The position numbers and the translations under genes are program-made. The notes below the pieces were generated by a model that saw only the letters and a program-made list of their open reading frames with translations, searched no databases and was not told the origin of the DNA. DNA of 64,000 nt from the NCBI GenBank assembly GCA_021186555.1, contig JAJKFL010000237.1, forward strand, positions 42,020,483 to 42,084,482. Direction: 5' to 3'. This DNA is from Reticulitermes speratus. Taxonomy: Eukaryota; Arthropoda; Insecta; Blattodea; Rhinotermitidae. This document shows, one piece after another, positions 34,582 through 44,966 of this stretch. Within the stretch, counting starts at the first letter, position 1. Every line of letters begins with the position of its first letter.

Positions 34582-34770
34582 CAGTAATGAACCTTCGTGT
34601 TCCTTAAAAGGAGGTAAATTTCTCAAGTAGCACATGAAATATTAGCTATCAGTTGGACTGCACTGTGTCGAGACGGCGTGTGATATTCAGTGCAGGCTGT
34701 ACATGTAACTGTATGGGTGTGAAACTTGGTCTGTCGCCGTAAGGGAAGAACCCAGATTAAGTGTTGCAAA
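34582..34770 (+). mobile_element. Rearranged LINE fragments
   Basis: First comes a 3' end piece (GTAATGAACCTTCGTGTTCC, GGTAAATTTCTCAAGTAGC), then at about 34707 an RT C-terminal piece, CTGTATGGGTGTGAAACTTG reading LYGCETWS-like. The order is inverted relative to an intact LINE, so two truncated insertions or a rearrangement are needed. Confidence 0.6.
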
Positions 34771-35178
34771 AGACGTCGCTGAAACTAATGTAGCAATGTA
34801 ATGGGATAGGCCTTTAGCAGGCTTGGAGGTAAAGAAGGCTGCAGCTAATCGTTATTTCTCCTGGTTCGTATTTGGTACGTCTCATTTCCAGGTCTTGGTT
34901 AAAGACCTTCCAAGCGGGCTCAGATATTTCGTGGTTTACCTCAGCCATTTCAGACGAATGTTGGAATACTATATTCAGTTATGTCATGACACATTCATTT
35001 CACATATTTTCTAATTAATTAATTAATTATTGATCATTCTGTCATCCAGCGATGTACAATCGGTCATATTTAAAGCATCTTATAGCTGACACATAACGTT
35101 CTACACAACTGGCCTATCACTCGCCCAGTTTTAAACACGTCACACGTGAAACTATTGAAAAATACAGTGTTCTGCGTA
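34771..35178. other. Spacer
   Basis: About 400 bp, AT-rich, with an (ATTA)n-like stretch near 35013. No gene is recognised. Confidence 0.3.
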
Positions 35179-35275
35179 TGACGTCGTGTAGTTTGGTAGA
35201 AATATAAGGACATCTCAGAAAATATCCTACTGCCTCAATTTTCAAGATACGCTTGTACCAGACTACACGGCGTCA
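35179..35275. mobile_element. MITE with TGACGYCGTGTAGTYTGGTA ends
   Basis: The left end TGACGTCGTGTAGTTTGGTA and the right end (reverse complement TGACGCCGTGTAGTCTGGTA) match at 18 of 20 positions. Length is 97 bp. Further copies with the same ends lie at 52355-52486 and 63058-63233, and probably 44113-44246. No transposase; superfamily not assigned. Confidence 0.75.
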
Positions 35276-35389
35276 CATTAGAACGTAATACTTCTTGTAG
35301 TGACCTCCGTGGAAGTCCCAACAGCACAGTGAACTTAATTATTGTGACGGTTATTTTAATTGGTTGTTACTGTTTTTTTATTTCCGCTA
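35276..35389. other. Short spacer
   Basis: Nothing recognised; contains a poly-T run. Confidence 0.25.
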
Positions 35390-35850
35390 TCAAACTAACT
35401 AACTAACCAACTAACTAACTAACTAACCAACTAACTCCATGTAGCAGAGTCCTTCCTGAGAAACTAACAGGTCGTCAGCTAGTCAAGAAATTCCCCACGT
35501 TTTATGGAACCCGAATGTTCATCACCGCACTCACAACAGCCCGCCACCTGTCCCTATCCTGAGCCATATCAATCCAGTCCATGCCCCCCATCCCACTTCT
35601 TAAAGATCCGTTTTAATATTATCCTCCCATCTACGCCTGGGTCTTCCAAGTGGTCTCCTTCCCTCACGTCTCCCCACCAAAATCCTGTATGCACCTCTCC
35701 CCTCACCCATACGTGCTACATGCACCGCCCACCTCATTCTTCTTGATTTATTCACCCGAATAATAGTTGGTGATGAGTACAGATCATTAAGTTCCTCGTT
35801 ATGTAGTCTTCTCCAGTCCCTCCGTTACCTCGTCCCTCTTAAGCCCAAAT
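35390..35850 (-). mobile_element. LINE 3' end, reverse orientation, well preserved
   Basis: It starts on + with the tail complement (CTAACTAACTAAC repeats), then CATGTAGCAGAGTCCTTCC, CAGCTAGTCAAGAAATTCCC, ATCCTGAGCCATATCAATCC, CCATCTACGCCTGGGTCTTC and CACCTCATTCTTCTTGATTT. On minus this encodes the same RT C-terminal tail as 30290-31016. It is 5' truncated at about 35850. An 80-codon plus-strand frame is its antisense shadow. Confidence 0.88.
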
Positions 35851-35990
35851 GTTTGATAGCAGTGGAAAGGCGATGGACATAGATCACTTCAGCACTGCGG
35901 TCCAGTTACGGTCGCATAGCAACGGACCGTAGACGGAGAAATTTATAAAACTGGACGAAAGGAGTTTGTAAGCTATATAGAGTAGATAGA
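35851..35990. other. Short spacer
   Basis: Leads into the 101-bp array; nothing recognised. Confidence 0.25.
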
Positions 35991-37313
35991 GGAAACAGTA
36001 GATTGTGTAACCTGAGGTGACAGAAGTTAGCTGTGAAATAGACAGCACAGGAAGTATTAGGAATTACAAATAGACTATCGGCGTGCACAGGAAACAGTAG
36101 ATTGTGTGTAGCCTGTGGTGACAGAAGTTAGCTGTGAAATAGACAGCACAGGGGGTATTAGGAATTACAAATAGACTATCGGCGTGCACAGGAAACAGTA
36201 GATTGTGTGTAGCCTGTGGTGACAGAAGTTAGCTGTGAAATAGACAGCACAGGAGGTATTAGGAATTACAAATAGACTATCGGCGTGCACAGGAAACAGT
36301 AGATTGTGTGTAGCCTGTGGTGACAGAAGTTAGCTGTGAAATAGACAGCACAGGAGGTATTAGGAATTACAAATAGACTATCGGAGTGCACAGGAAACAG
36401 TAGATTGTGTGTAGCCTCTGGTGACAGAAGTTAGCTGTGAAATAGACAGCACAGGAGGTATTAGGAATTACAAATAGACTATCGGCGTGCACAGGAAACA
36501 GTAGATTGTGTGTAGCCTCTGGTGACAGAAGTTAGCTGTGAAATAGACAGCACAGGAGGTATTAGGAATTACAAATAGACTATCGGCGTGCACAGGAAAC
36601 AGTAGATTGTGTGTAGCCTCTGGTGACAGAAGTTAGCTGTGAAATAGACAGCACAGGGGGTATTAGGAATTACAAATAGACTATCGGCGTGCACAGGAAA
36701 CAGTAGATTGTGTGTAGCCTGTGGTGACAGAAGTTAGCTGTGAAATAGACAGCACAGGAGGTATTAGGAATTACAAATAGACTATCGGCGTGCACAGGAA
36801 ACAGTAGATTGTGTGTAGCCTCTGGTGACAGAAGTTAGCTGTGAAATAGACAGCACAGGAGGTATTAGGAATTACAAATAGACTATCGGAGTGCACAAGG
36901 AAACAGTAGATTGTGTGTAGCCTGTGGTGACAGAAGTTAGCTGTGAAATAGACAGCACAGGAGGTATTAGGAATTACAAATAGACTATCGGAGTGCACAA
37001 GGAAACAGTAGATTGTGTGTAGCCTGTGGTGACAGAAGTTAGCTGTGAAATAGACAGCACAGGAGGTATTAGGAATTACAAATAGACTATCGGAGTGCAC
37101 AAGGAAACAGTAGATTGTGTGTAGCCTGTGGTGACAGAAGTTAGCTGTGAAATAGACAGCACAGGAGGTATTAGGAATTACAAATAGACTATCGGAGTGC
37201 ACAAGGAAACAGTAGATTGTGTGTAGCCTGTGGTGACAGAAGTTAGCTGTGAAATAGACAGCACAGGAGGTATTAGGAATTACAAATAGACTATCGGAGT
37301 GCACAAGAAACAG
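35991..37313. repeat. 101/102-bp minisatellite, 13 units
   Basis: The unit runs GGAAACAGTAGATTGTGTGT, AGCCTGTGGTGACAGAAGTT, AGCTGTGAAATAGACAGCAC, AGGAGGTATTAGGAATTACA, AATAGACTATCGGCGTGCAC, A. Right-hand units have one extra A (CACAAGG), making 102 bp and opening a 183-codon minus-strand frame. Sequence variants (CCTGTGG/CCTCTGG, GGCG/GGAG, AGGAGG/AGGGGG) cluster by position: GGAG plus the extra A marks the last five units. Confidence 0.96.
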
Positions 37314-37384
37314 AGACAACACGCTCAGAGGATACGAGACAACCTACAAAGTCGTTCCTGTACACGCCGTAAAGACAAACAAAG
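37314..37384. other. Short spacer
   Basis: Nothing recognised. Confidence 0.2.
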
Positions 37385-37622
37385 GGGGAGAAGAGGTATC
37401 TGTCCACTTATTCCTGATTTCAGCAATAGGTTTACGTGGGTGGTGAGCTTCAAACTCCGGCCGCTTTATTCCCGGGGAAAAGGACCTCTCTACCCTTTGG
37501 ATAGAAGACTGGGTGGGTCCTAAAACTGGCCTGTACGTTTTAGGGAGGAGAAAGCCTCACCCCTACAGGGAATCGAACCTCGGATCGTCCAGCCCTTACC
37601 GACTACGTTGCCCCGGCTACTG
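37385..37622 (-). mobile_element. SINE family 1, reverse orientation, diverged
   Basis: On + it shows GGTGGTGAGCTTCAAACTCC, GGCCGCTTTATTCCCGGGG, GGGTGGGTCCTAAAACTGGC, the B-box complement AGGGAATCGAACCTCGGATC and the A-box region GCCCCGGCTACTG. It is more decayed than the copies at 24486 and 44433. Confidence 0.75.
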
Positions 37623-37902
37623 TCTCAAGGTTGGGCTTTGCATTACGGTCCGCGAAAAAAAAGCGTCATGTTGGAAGACCAATGTGAAGATGGACTGACC
37701 GAAGAAGATTTGAGGTTCAAACGCACGTGGAGTTTCATTATTGTATTTTTTCTGGATTGTGACACCGTATAGACTGGTGGCTGGATAAAGATGTTTCTTC
37801 TGGGTAGGATAAAAGTGAAGGTCGTATGAGGGTGGAGCGGTCGATTCGGTGTATTAAACGGTGGTGGTAACGAAACGTCGTTTGGGATAAAACGTCATCC
37901 TA

Positions 37903-37936
<34 letters not shown>

Positions 37937-38010
37937 CCATAATGAATTTGAGTGCAGTAAAGAATAATTTTTTTTATTTCAGTTGGAAAGCATTGCTTGA
38001 GGTCGGAATA
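37623..38010. other. Spacer with (ATT)n
   Basis: A (ATT)n microsatellite at about 37900-37937; otherwise nothing recognised. Confidence 0.35.
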
Positions 38011-38293
38011 CAGGGTGTCCATAAAGTTTCTCTCTGTTTCGTTAAAATAACGGGCAGAGTAACATTTTTCTACAGAATAAAGTCGATAATGATTGAAGTG
38101 TGTGTACCTACTGAGGCCATGAAATATAAATATACAGGACATACACAAAAGAATGGTGTGGTTTTAATAGTGAACACTATTAAAACCGCACCATTATTTT
38201 GTGTATGCCCTGTTTTATAGGATATAACTGTTTGCATTATTTACGTAATCCAAGTTTCTTTGATTAAAAAAACAGGGCTTTGAGGACACCCTG
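38011..38293. mobile_element. MITE with CAGGGTGTCC ends and TA target sites
   Basis: The left end CAGGGTGTCCATAAAG and the right end (reverse complement CAGGGTGTCCTCAAAG) match at 14 of 16 positions and are flanked by TA on each side, as expected for Tc1/mariner-type insertion. Length is 283 bp including a second element nested inside it. No transposase. Confidence 0.8.
38134..38213. mobile_element. Nested fold-back MITE
   Basis: Two arms of about 39 bp, starting ACAGGACATACACAAAAG and ending GCACCATTATTTTGTGTATG-CCCTGT, are separated by two bases (AA at 38173-38174), with three or four mismatches. TATA lies on both edges. It lies wholly inside the CAGGGTGTCC MITE and its outer end (CAGGRCATACA) is related but distinct. 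A transcript would form a long hairpin. Confidence 0.85.
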
Positions 38294-39299
38294 TATTTGC
38301 TTATTCGTAGCGTAGGGATGTCGTAGTGGAACACGTGGCTAGCAGCCGACAGTATACAGAGACACGTGTAGTGTACTTCACGTGGTTAAGAATTCAAGTC
38401 TTCTTGGATCTGAGGCTATGTTATTGTGTTAGTGGTAACCGACGTTTCAGAAGATCGTGATGCCTTTATCTTCAAATGTCATGTAGTTAACTAGTTAATT
38501 ACAGATTTTCCTGCACGTGGGCCCTATCGCATTTCCACCCTCAGCAATTTCTATCTAAAGTGCTGTAAATGTTCCATAAATATCGCAGTGTTGTAGGAAT
38601 GCTGGTAAAATGCGTCTCTAATTAAACTCTGACATTTGTGATTGTGTTTTGTTAATATTGTGCTTTGAACCGTGACTGTCCCACGTTAACAACCACTCGA
38701 ATGTTATAACATATTAAATACGATAAACAGATTATGAAATTAATTTTGTATCGATTAATTTCAATTTTTTGAAATAATTGGAATGCTTTGTCGTAATCGA
38801 AACACTTGACAAACCGACGTAATTTGTGGTCAACCAAGTTACAGAGATGTGGGCTGGCTTACTTTGTGTATGGCGCTCACAAATTCAGAGATAATTAGGA
38901 AATTATTTTAAAAAAACGTAAGGGCGGGGCCGAAACTTGTAACCGGGTCAACTGTGGTGTTTATTCGAACTGTGCGCAGAGATTTCGCGCACCTCGTAAG
39001 TAGCAGTCAGTGTCTTCATTATCTTCGCATCACCGCTGTCTTTGTTACTGCTTGCTTGACCTCTCGTCTAGCCGTACAGTCTCTGGTCTGTCATTATTTT
39101 TAAAACTTTTTTTTACTAACATCATTTCGAAATTCTGGAAGTAACTCAGGCAGACACTAAATTACTTACTTGCAAGTAACTCGAAATCCCGGTTCCTGCC
39201 AGAAGCCACATGCTAACACCCTGCTTAGTTAGAAGCCACAACTGTGACGTAAATCGCACACGTAGCCTCGTCCACTGGGGTTCTTCTACTGAAATTTTC
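38294..39299. other. About 1 kb AT-rich spacer with a MITE core
   Basis: GGTAACCGACGTTTCAGAAG at about 38436, followed by GATGCCTTTATCTTCAAATG, matches the core of the TGACGCCGTG MITE family. The rest (to 39299) has no recognised feature. Confidence 0.4.
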
Positions 39300-39945
39300 T
39301 TCTCCTATTGCATGATCAGATTATTTCAGAGAACGCCTGCTACCATTTTGTCTTCCGTTTCGCTATCTAAAACAATTAAAATTTATAGAACAGTAATTTT
39401 CTTCGTTGTTTTGTATGGGTGCGAAACTTGGTCTCTCATATCAATGGAAGAAGTTAGGCTGAGGGTGTTCGAGGATGGGGTGCTGAGGGAGGTATTTGGA
39501 CCTAAGTGATATGAAGTAAGAGCAGACTGGAGAAAATTGCATTGTGAGGAGCGTCGTGATTTATACTCCTCACCAAACATCATTTGGGTGATAAAATCAA
39601 GGAGGATGAGATGGGCAGGGTATGTGGCACAAATGCCAGAGAGGAGAGTTGCACACAGGGTGTTGGTGGGGAAACGTGAATGAAAGAGACGACTTGGAAG
39701 ATCTAAGCGTAAATGGGAGGAAAATATTAGTATGGACCTTAAAGAAACAGTTAAGGATTGGATTTTTCTGGCTCAGGATAGGGACAACTGGCGGGCTGTT
39801 GTGAACACGGTAATGAACCTTCGAGTTCCATAAAATGCGGGGAATTTCTGGACTAGCTGAGGAAATGTTAGCTTATCAACAAGGACTCTTTTCCATGGTT
39901 GTTTGGTTGTTGTTTGTTTGTTTGTTGGTTGGTTGGTTAGTTGGC
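39300..39945 (+). mobile_element. LINE: RT C-terminus and 3' UTR, second copy
   Basis: Shows KTIKIYRTVIFFVVLYGCET and WSLISMEEVRLRVFEDGVL before a stop, then CTCCTCACCAAACATCATTT, GATGAGATGGGCAGGGTATG, GGCTCAGGATAGGGACAACT and GTAATGAACCTTCGAGTTCC. Several stops and frame changes break it; it is older than the copy at 30290. The 3' tail has become GTTT/GGTT repeats (39897-39945). Confidence 0.85.
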
Positions 39946-40229
39946 CGTATAGTTTTAGGCACGCCTGGAAACGAAAAGCGGGTCTTGTGACGGAAGTAAT
40001 GAGGCACTCGACGCAAGGCACAAGATTCATAGTGAGGTCATTGGACGGCACATGAATTGTACTGCTTACTGCTGTCCTGAAGAATGAAAACAAGTGAATG
40101 TGCTTTTCTACCAAATGCTCCCCGATTCAGAAAGATCACTGCTTTTCGGAAGTTTCCCAGGCTTCGCCCATTTGTCCTTCTGGTGAGAGCAACATGTAGA
40201 TGAAGATGAGTTTGGAGCATTGGTGGAAT
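39946..40229. other. Spacer
   Basis: About 280 bp; nothing recognised. Confidence 0.25.
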
Positions 40230-40380
40230 GATATTAACAGGGGAAGACGGAAGTACTGGGAGAAAAGCCTGTCACATTGCCACATTGTCTACCACAAATC
40301 TCACACTGACTGACCTGGGATCGAACCCGGGCCTACGTTGTAAGACGCCACGGACTGGCCGCCTGAGCCATGGCACGGCC
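40230..40380 (-). mobile_element. SINE family 2, reverse orientation
   Basis: The + strand holds the complement of the B box (GGGATCGAACCCGGGCC) and of the A box (GGCCGCCTGAGCCATGGCAC), plus CATTGTCTACCACAAATCTC, matching ATTTGTGGTGGACAAAGTGG of the copy at 52760. The head abuts the right flank of the 114-bp array C, so the SINE probably inserted at the edge of that cassette. Confidence 0.85.
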
Positions 40381-40420
40381 CTGAAGACTAAACATAATCC
40401 GAATTATAGATAATGATTCA
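40381..40420 (-). repeat. Right flank of cassette C
   Basis: On minus, the array end GTACGAGCTGAATCATTATC continues as TATAATTCGGATTATG and TTTAGTCTTCAG, aligning with the flanks of D (GTTCTGAATATTTATAATTC) and G (GGACTGAATCTTTTAAACAC). The element's far terminus is likely cut off by the SINE. Confidence 0.55.
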
Positions 40421-43042
40421 GCTCGTACCGCGCAGTAAACACTCCGTCTCAATTATACAAACCAGTCAGTTAATGCTGTACAGTGAAATAATCGCTGTTT
40501 ATTCTGAGATCCACACAAAACACATAAATACAGTCCGTACCGCGCAGTAAACACACTCCGTCTCAGTTATACAAACCAGTCAGTTAATGCTGTACAGTGA
40601 AATAATGGCTGTTTGTTCTGAGATCCACACAAAACACATAAATACAGTCCGTACCGCGCAGTAAACACACTCCGTCTCAGTAATACAAACCAGTCAGTTA
40701 ATGTCGTACAGTGAAATAATGGCTGTTTGTTCTGAGATCCACACAAAACACATAAATACAGTCCGTACCGCGCAGTAAACACACTCCGTCTCAGTAATAC
40801 AAACCAGTCAGTTAATGTCGTACAGTGAAATAATGGCTGTTTGTTCTGAGATCCACACAAAACACATAAATACAGTCCGTACCGCGCAGTAAACACACTC
40901 CGTCTCAATTATACAAACCAGTCAGTTAATGCTGTACAGTGAAATAATGGCTGTTTGTTCTGAGATCCACACAAAACACATAAGTACAGTCCTTACCGCG
41001 CAGTAAACACACTCCGTCTCAGTTATACAAACCAGTCAGTTAATGCTGTACAGTGAAATAATCGCTGTTTGTTCTGAGATCCACAAAAAACACATAAATA
41101 CAGTCCGTACCGCGCAGTAAACACACTCCGTCTCAGTTATACAAACCAGTCAGTTAATGCTGTACAGTGAAATCATCGCTGTTTGTTCTGAGATCCACAC
41201 AAATCACATAAATACAGTCCGTACCGCGCAGTAAACACACTCCGTCTCAGTTATACAAACCAGTCAGTTAATGCTGTACAGTGAAATAATCGCTGTTTGT
41301 TCTGAGATCCACACAAAACACATAAATACAGTCCGTACCGCGCAGTAAACACACTCCGTCTCAGTTATACAAACCAGTCAGTTAATGCTGTACAGTGAAA
41401 TAATGGCTGTTTGTTCTGAGATCCACACAAAACACATAAATACAGTCCGTACCGCGCAGTAAACACACTCCGTCTCAGTTATACAAACCAGTCAGTTAAT
41501 GCTGTACAGTGAAATAATCGCTGTTTGTTCTGAGATCCACACAAAAACACATAAATACAGTCCGTACCGCGCAGTAAACACACTCCGTCTCAATTATACA
41601 AACCAGTCAGTTAATGCTGTACAGTGAAATAATGGCTGTTTGTTCTGAGATCCACACAAAACACATAAGTACAGTCCGTACCGCGCAGTAAACACACTCC
41701 GTCTCAGTAATACAAACCAGTCAGTTAATGTCGTACAGTGAAATAATCGCTGTTTGTTCTGAGATCCACACAAAACACATAAATACAGTCCGTACCGCGC
41801 AGTAAACACACTCCGTCTCAGTTATACAAACCAGTCAGTTAATGCTGTACAGTGAAATAATCGCTGTTTGTTCTGAGATCCACACAAAACACTTAAATAC
41901 AGTCCGTACCGCGCAGTAAACACACTCCGTCTCAGTTATACAAACCAGTCAGTTAATGCTGTACAGTGAAATAATCGCTGTTTGTTCTGAGATCCACAAA
42001 AAACACATAAATACAGTCCGTACCGCGCAGTAAACACACTCCGTCTCAGTTATACAAACCAGTCAGTTAATGCTGTACAGTGAAATCATCGCTGTTTGTT
42101 CTGAGATCCACACAAATCACATAAATACAGTCCGTACCGCGCAGTAAACACACTCCGTCTCAGTTATACAAACCAGTCAGTTAATGCTGTACAGTGAAAT
42201 AATCGCTGTTTGTTCTGAGATCCACACAAAACACATAAATACAGTCCGTACCGCGCAGTAAAACACACTCCGTCTCAGTTATACAAACCAGTCAGTTAAT
42301 GCTGTACAGTGAAATAATCGCTGTTTGTTCTGAGATCCACACAAAACACATAAATACAGTCCTTACCGCGCAGTAAACACACTCCGTCTCAGTTATACAA
42401 ACCAGTCAGTTAATGCTGTACAGTGAAATAATCGCTGTTTTGTCTGAGATCCACAAAAAACACATAAATACAGTCCGTACCGCGCAGTAAACACACTCCG
42501 TCTCAGTTATACAAACCAGTCAGTTAATGCTGTACAGTGAAATCATCGCTGTTTGTTCTGAGATCCACACAAATCACATAAATACAGTCCGTACCGCGCA
42601 GTAAACACACTCCGTCTCAGTTATACAAACCAGTCAGTTAATGCTGTACAGTGAAATAATCGCTGTTTGTTCTGAGATCCACAAAAAACACATAAATACA
42701 GTCCGTACCGCGCAGTAAACACACTCCGTCTCAGTTATACAAACCAGTCAGTTAATGCTGTACAGTGAAATCATCGCTGTTTGTTCTGAGATCCACACAA
42801 ATCACATAAATACAGTCCGTACCGCGCAGTAAACACACTCCGTCTCAGTTATACAAACCAGTCAGTTAATGCTGTACAGTGAAATAATCGCTGTTTGTTC
42901 TGAGATCCACACAAAACACATAAATGCAGTTCGTACCGCGCAGTAAACACACTCCGTCTCAGTTATACAAACCAGTCAGTTAATGCTGTACAGTGAAATA
43001 ATCGCTGTTTGTTCTGAGATCCACACAAAACACATAAATACA
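40421..43042 (-). repeat. 114-bp minisatellite array C, about 23 units
   Basis: Reverse complement of the array A unit. Sub-variants (GAAATCATCGC with CACAAATCACATA, and CCACAAAAAACAC) recur at 41171, 42084, 42541 and 42769, spaced by close to 8, 4 and 2 units, which shows block duplications. Variants GGCTG for CGCTG mark the left part. Confidence 0.97.
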
Positions 43043-43120
43043 GTGTGTGGGCAGAACGTAGAATTTGTGAACATTAAACCTGGCGGTACGTATAGTAACC
43101 ACTGGGCTTTAAAGGACTAA
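43043..43120 (-). repeat. Cassette leader, copy C
   Basis: On minus it begins TTAGTCCTTTAAAGCCCAG, then TGGTTACTATACGTACCGCC, AGGTTTAATGTTCACAAATT and CTACGTTCTGCCCACACA, joined to the array at the same base as in other copies. Confidence 0.75.
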
Positions 43121-43740
43121 GTAAACCGTTTGTCAAGAAATAGCTCAGTTCAGATCCCACCCTGTCCGCTCTACACGCGATCTCCGTGTCCACGTCTCTC
43201 TCTCTCTCTCTCTGATCATCTGAACAGTTTCTGTCGACTTACGCGATGAAGCGTAATGGACAGTCCAGAGACGGATTGCTACGCTACAGCTAGCCTTCGC
43301 CATTACTGCTAATTACATGCGGTGAAACACGCGCTATAATTAGACTACTGTGAGGGGACATTAATTAAAAATGTGATTACGTGTGTGTTCACTCTTTGCT
43401 GCGCTATCTGTTCGAGTTGTACAGCACTGCTCAGCATATCGGCAACTGGGTCTCCAGACCGGATCGTCTGTACCCACTAGTGCCATCATCTGTCCCAAAT
43501 TTTATACATTCATCACAGAGAAAATGTTTTAATATACAAAGGCACAGACGTAGTACTGTCTTGTTGTCAGCGCCAACGTTTGTTTAACTCTAAATTATGT
43601 AAATTCTCTAAATACTCTAAAAATACTCTAAAAAATACTCTAAATTCAGTTCGTACCTCACGGAGAACACCGTCCTTCTCCTTTATTTCATGCTTCCGCC
43701 GCGATGTTGATGAAATCTGCGGTCTTCTGGGTTGTTACAC
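43121..43740. other. Spacer with (CT)n
   Basis: (CT)n at about 43195-43215. Near 43590-43640 is a short run of AAATACTCTAAA repeats beside CAGTTCGTACCTCACGGAG, a reverse-oriented solo copy of the cassette right-end motif. No gene is recognised. Confidence 0.4.
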
Positions 43741-44112
43741 GGCGTCGTGTGGTAATTGTTTACCGACGTTTCGGGGCATCGTATCGGTCCCTTCTTCACG
43801 GGTCAAGATTCCGAGTAGGAAAGAATCATACGGTGCACGTTAACACGCTGTGCGGATGAAATGCGGGGTTCTTAATGTCCGAGCACTTGGTATACATAGT
43901 TACCGTTTTGTTTTATAAGCTTAGAAAGCCGTGAATCACAAATAGTGACGCAGTTGACGTGAGTCGTGCCTGGTCTTACGCACAGCAGTGTCGGCGTCTC
44001 GTGGCGTCGTGTGATGTTGATGTTGAAATGAGATGATGTTGGTCGGTGTTATGGGTCGACATATTGTGAGGTTGTCACGGGAATGATTCTGGAGGTAGTG
44101 TATTCCGGTATG
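43741..44112. other. MITE-derived sequence and spacer
   Basis: GGCGTCGTGTGGTAATTG followed by TTTACCGACGTTTCGGGG at 43741-43780 is an end plus core of the TGACGCCGTG MITE family. The opposite end is not clear. Remaining sequence is unassigned. Confidence 0.45.
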
Positions 44113-44246
44113 TGACGCCGTGTATTCTGTTAGATATGCACGAAACTTCAGAGGAACTTGCAGTCTTCGGGTTCATATCCGAAGACAGCTGTATTGCACG
44201 ATAATCACGAAGACAACTGCCACCTACCTCGGCCAGTACGACGTAA
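44113..44246. mobile_element. Probable MITE of the TGACGCCGTG family
   Basis: The left end is TGACGCCGTGTATTCTGTTA; the right end CACCTACCTCGGCCAGTACG-ACGTAA is a weak inverted match. The middle has GAAACTTCAGAGGAAC and CAGTCTTCGGG, reminiscent of the family core. Old copy. Confidence 0.45.
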
Positions 44247-44432
44247 CCCTTGTGACTGCTGTTCTGAATGACCGTAATCGCCGTTCGCGTTTAGCTACGG
44301 GAGCGACGGCGTAGGCTTAACTTATGATGGACTACGAGTATAATGCTGCGTGGAAGAGTCACCAACAGACGTAACAGTTAGACGCACTGCGTAAGTACTG
44401 AAATATTATATGGCTACCTGAAGTCAGAACGT
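44247..44432. other. Short spacer
   Basis: Nothing recognised. Confidence 0.2.
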
Positions 44433-44690
44433 GGGCCGCGATAGCTCAGTCGGTATAGCGACTCGCTACGGGCTGGACGGTCCGGGGATCGAATCCCGGT
44501 GGGGGCGAGATTTTCAGCACCCGTCCAGACCGGCCCTGGGGCCTACCTGGCCTCCTGTACAATGGGTACCGGGTCTCTTTCCCGGGGGTAAAACGGCCGG
44601 AACGTGGAGTTGACCACCCACCCCATCTAGTGCCAGGGTTAAAGAAAGAGTAGAGCTATACCTCTACTCCCCCTCTGGGCCTTCTGGGCC
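44433..44690 (+). mobile_element. SINE family 1, full length
   Basis: The head is GGGCCGCGATAGCTCAGTCG (A box TAGCTCAGTCGG), the B box GGGGATCGAATCCCGGTGG, and the body has GACCGGCCCTGGGGCCTACC, GGTACCGGGTCTC and CTACTCCCCCTCTGGGCC. Close to the copies at 24486 (reverse) and 57748. Its 3' end is joined directly to a family-3 SINE tail. Confidence 0.9.
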
Positions 44691-44830
44691 TGTGCGACGG
44701 GCTGATCACTCGTTCAGTGGAGTCCTACCTAGTGTGTGTGTGTGTGTGTGTCTAATTGTGTATGATCTAGAAACTTCAACATTTCGCCGGCCTAGGCCAG
44801 AGTTGGGCTGTTGCGTTGCAGAAAAAATAA
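44691..44830 (+). mobile_element. SINE family 3, 3' part only, fused to family 1
   Basis: GACGGGCTGATCACTCGTTC, AGTGGAGTCCTACC, a (GT)n run (44731-44752) and GCCGGCCTAGGCCAGAG-TTGGGCTGTTG leading to an A-rich end match the second half of the family-3 SINE (31160-31262 and the 51574 copy). No head of its own: the family-1 SINE supplies it. Confidence 0.7.
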
Positions 44831-44909
44831 ATGTGTTAACGGGAAATGCTTGTTACTTGTATAGAGTAACCGTAATGTACACAACAGAGTGGGAAGTGAC
44901 GCTCCAAAA
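44831..44909. other. Short spacer
   Basis: Nothing recognised. Confidence 0.2.
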
Positions 44910-44966
44910 TTAACCCTCTAAAGCCCAGTGGTTACTAATTCTACGTTCTACGTTCTGCCCACACAG
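44910..44966 (+). repeat. Cassette leader, copy D
   Basis: It starts TTAACCCTCTAAAGCCCAG, the copy closest to a piggyBac-like TTAA-CCC end. The hairpin is truncated (TGGTTACTAATTC) with a small duplication of TTCTACG, then GTTCTGCCCACACAG joins the array at the usual base. Confidence 0.75.

Noticed and set aside
35504-35746. 80-codon plus-strand frame
   Set aside because: Antisense shadow of the LINE reverse-transcriptase tail on minus.
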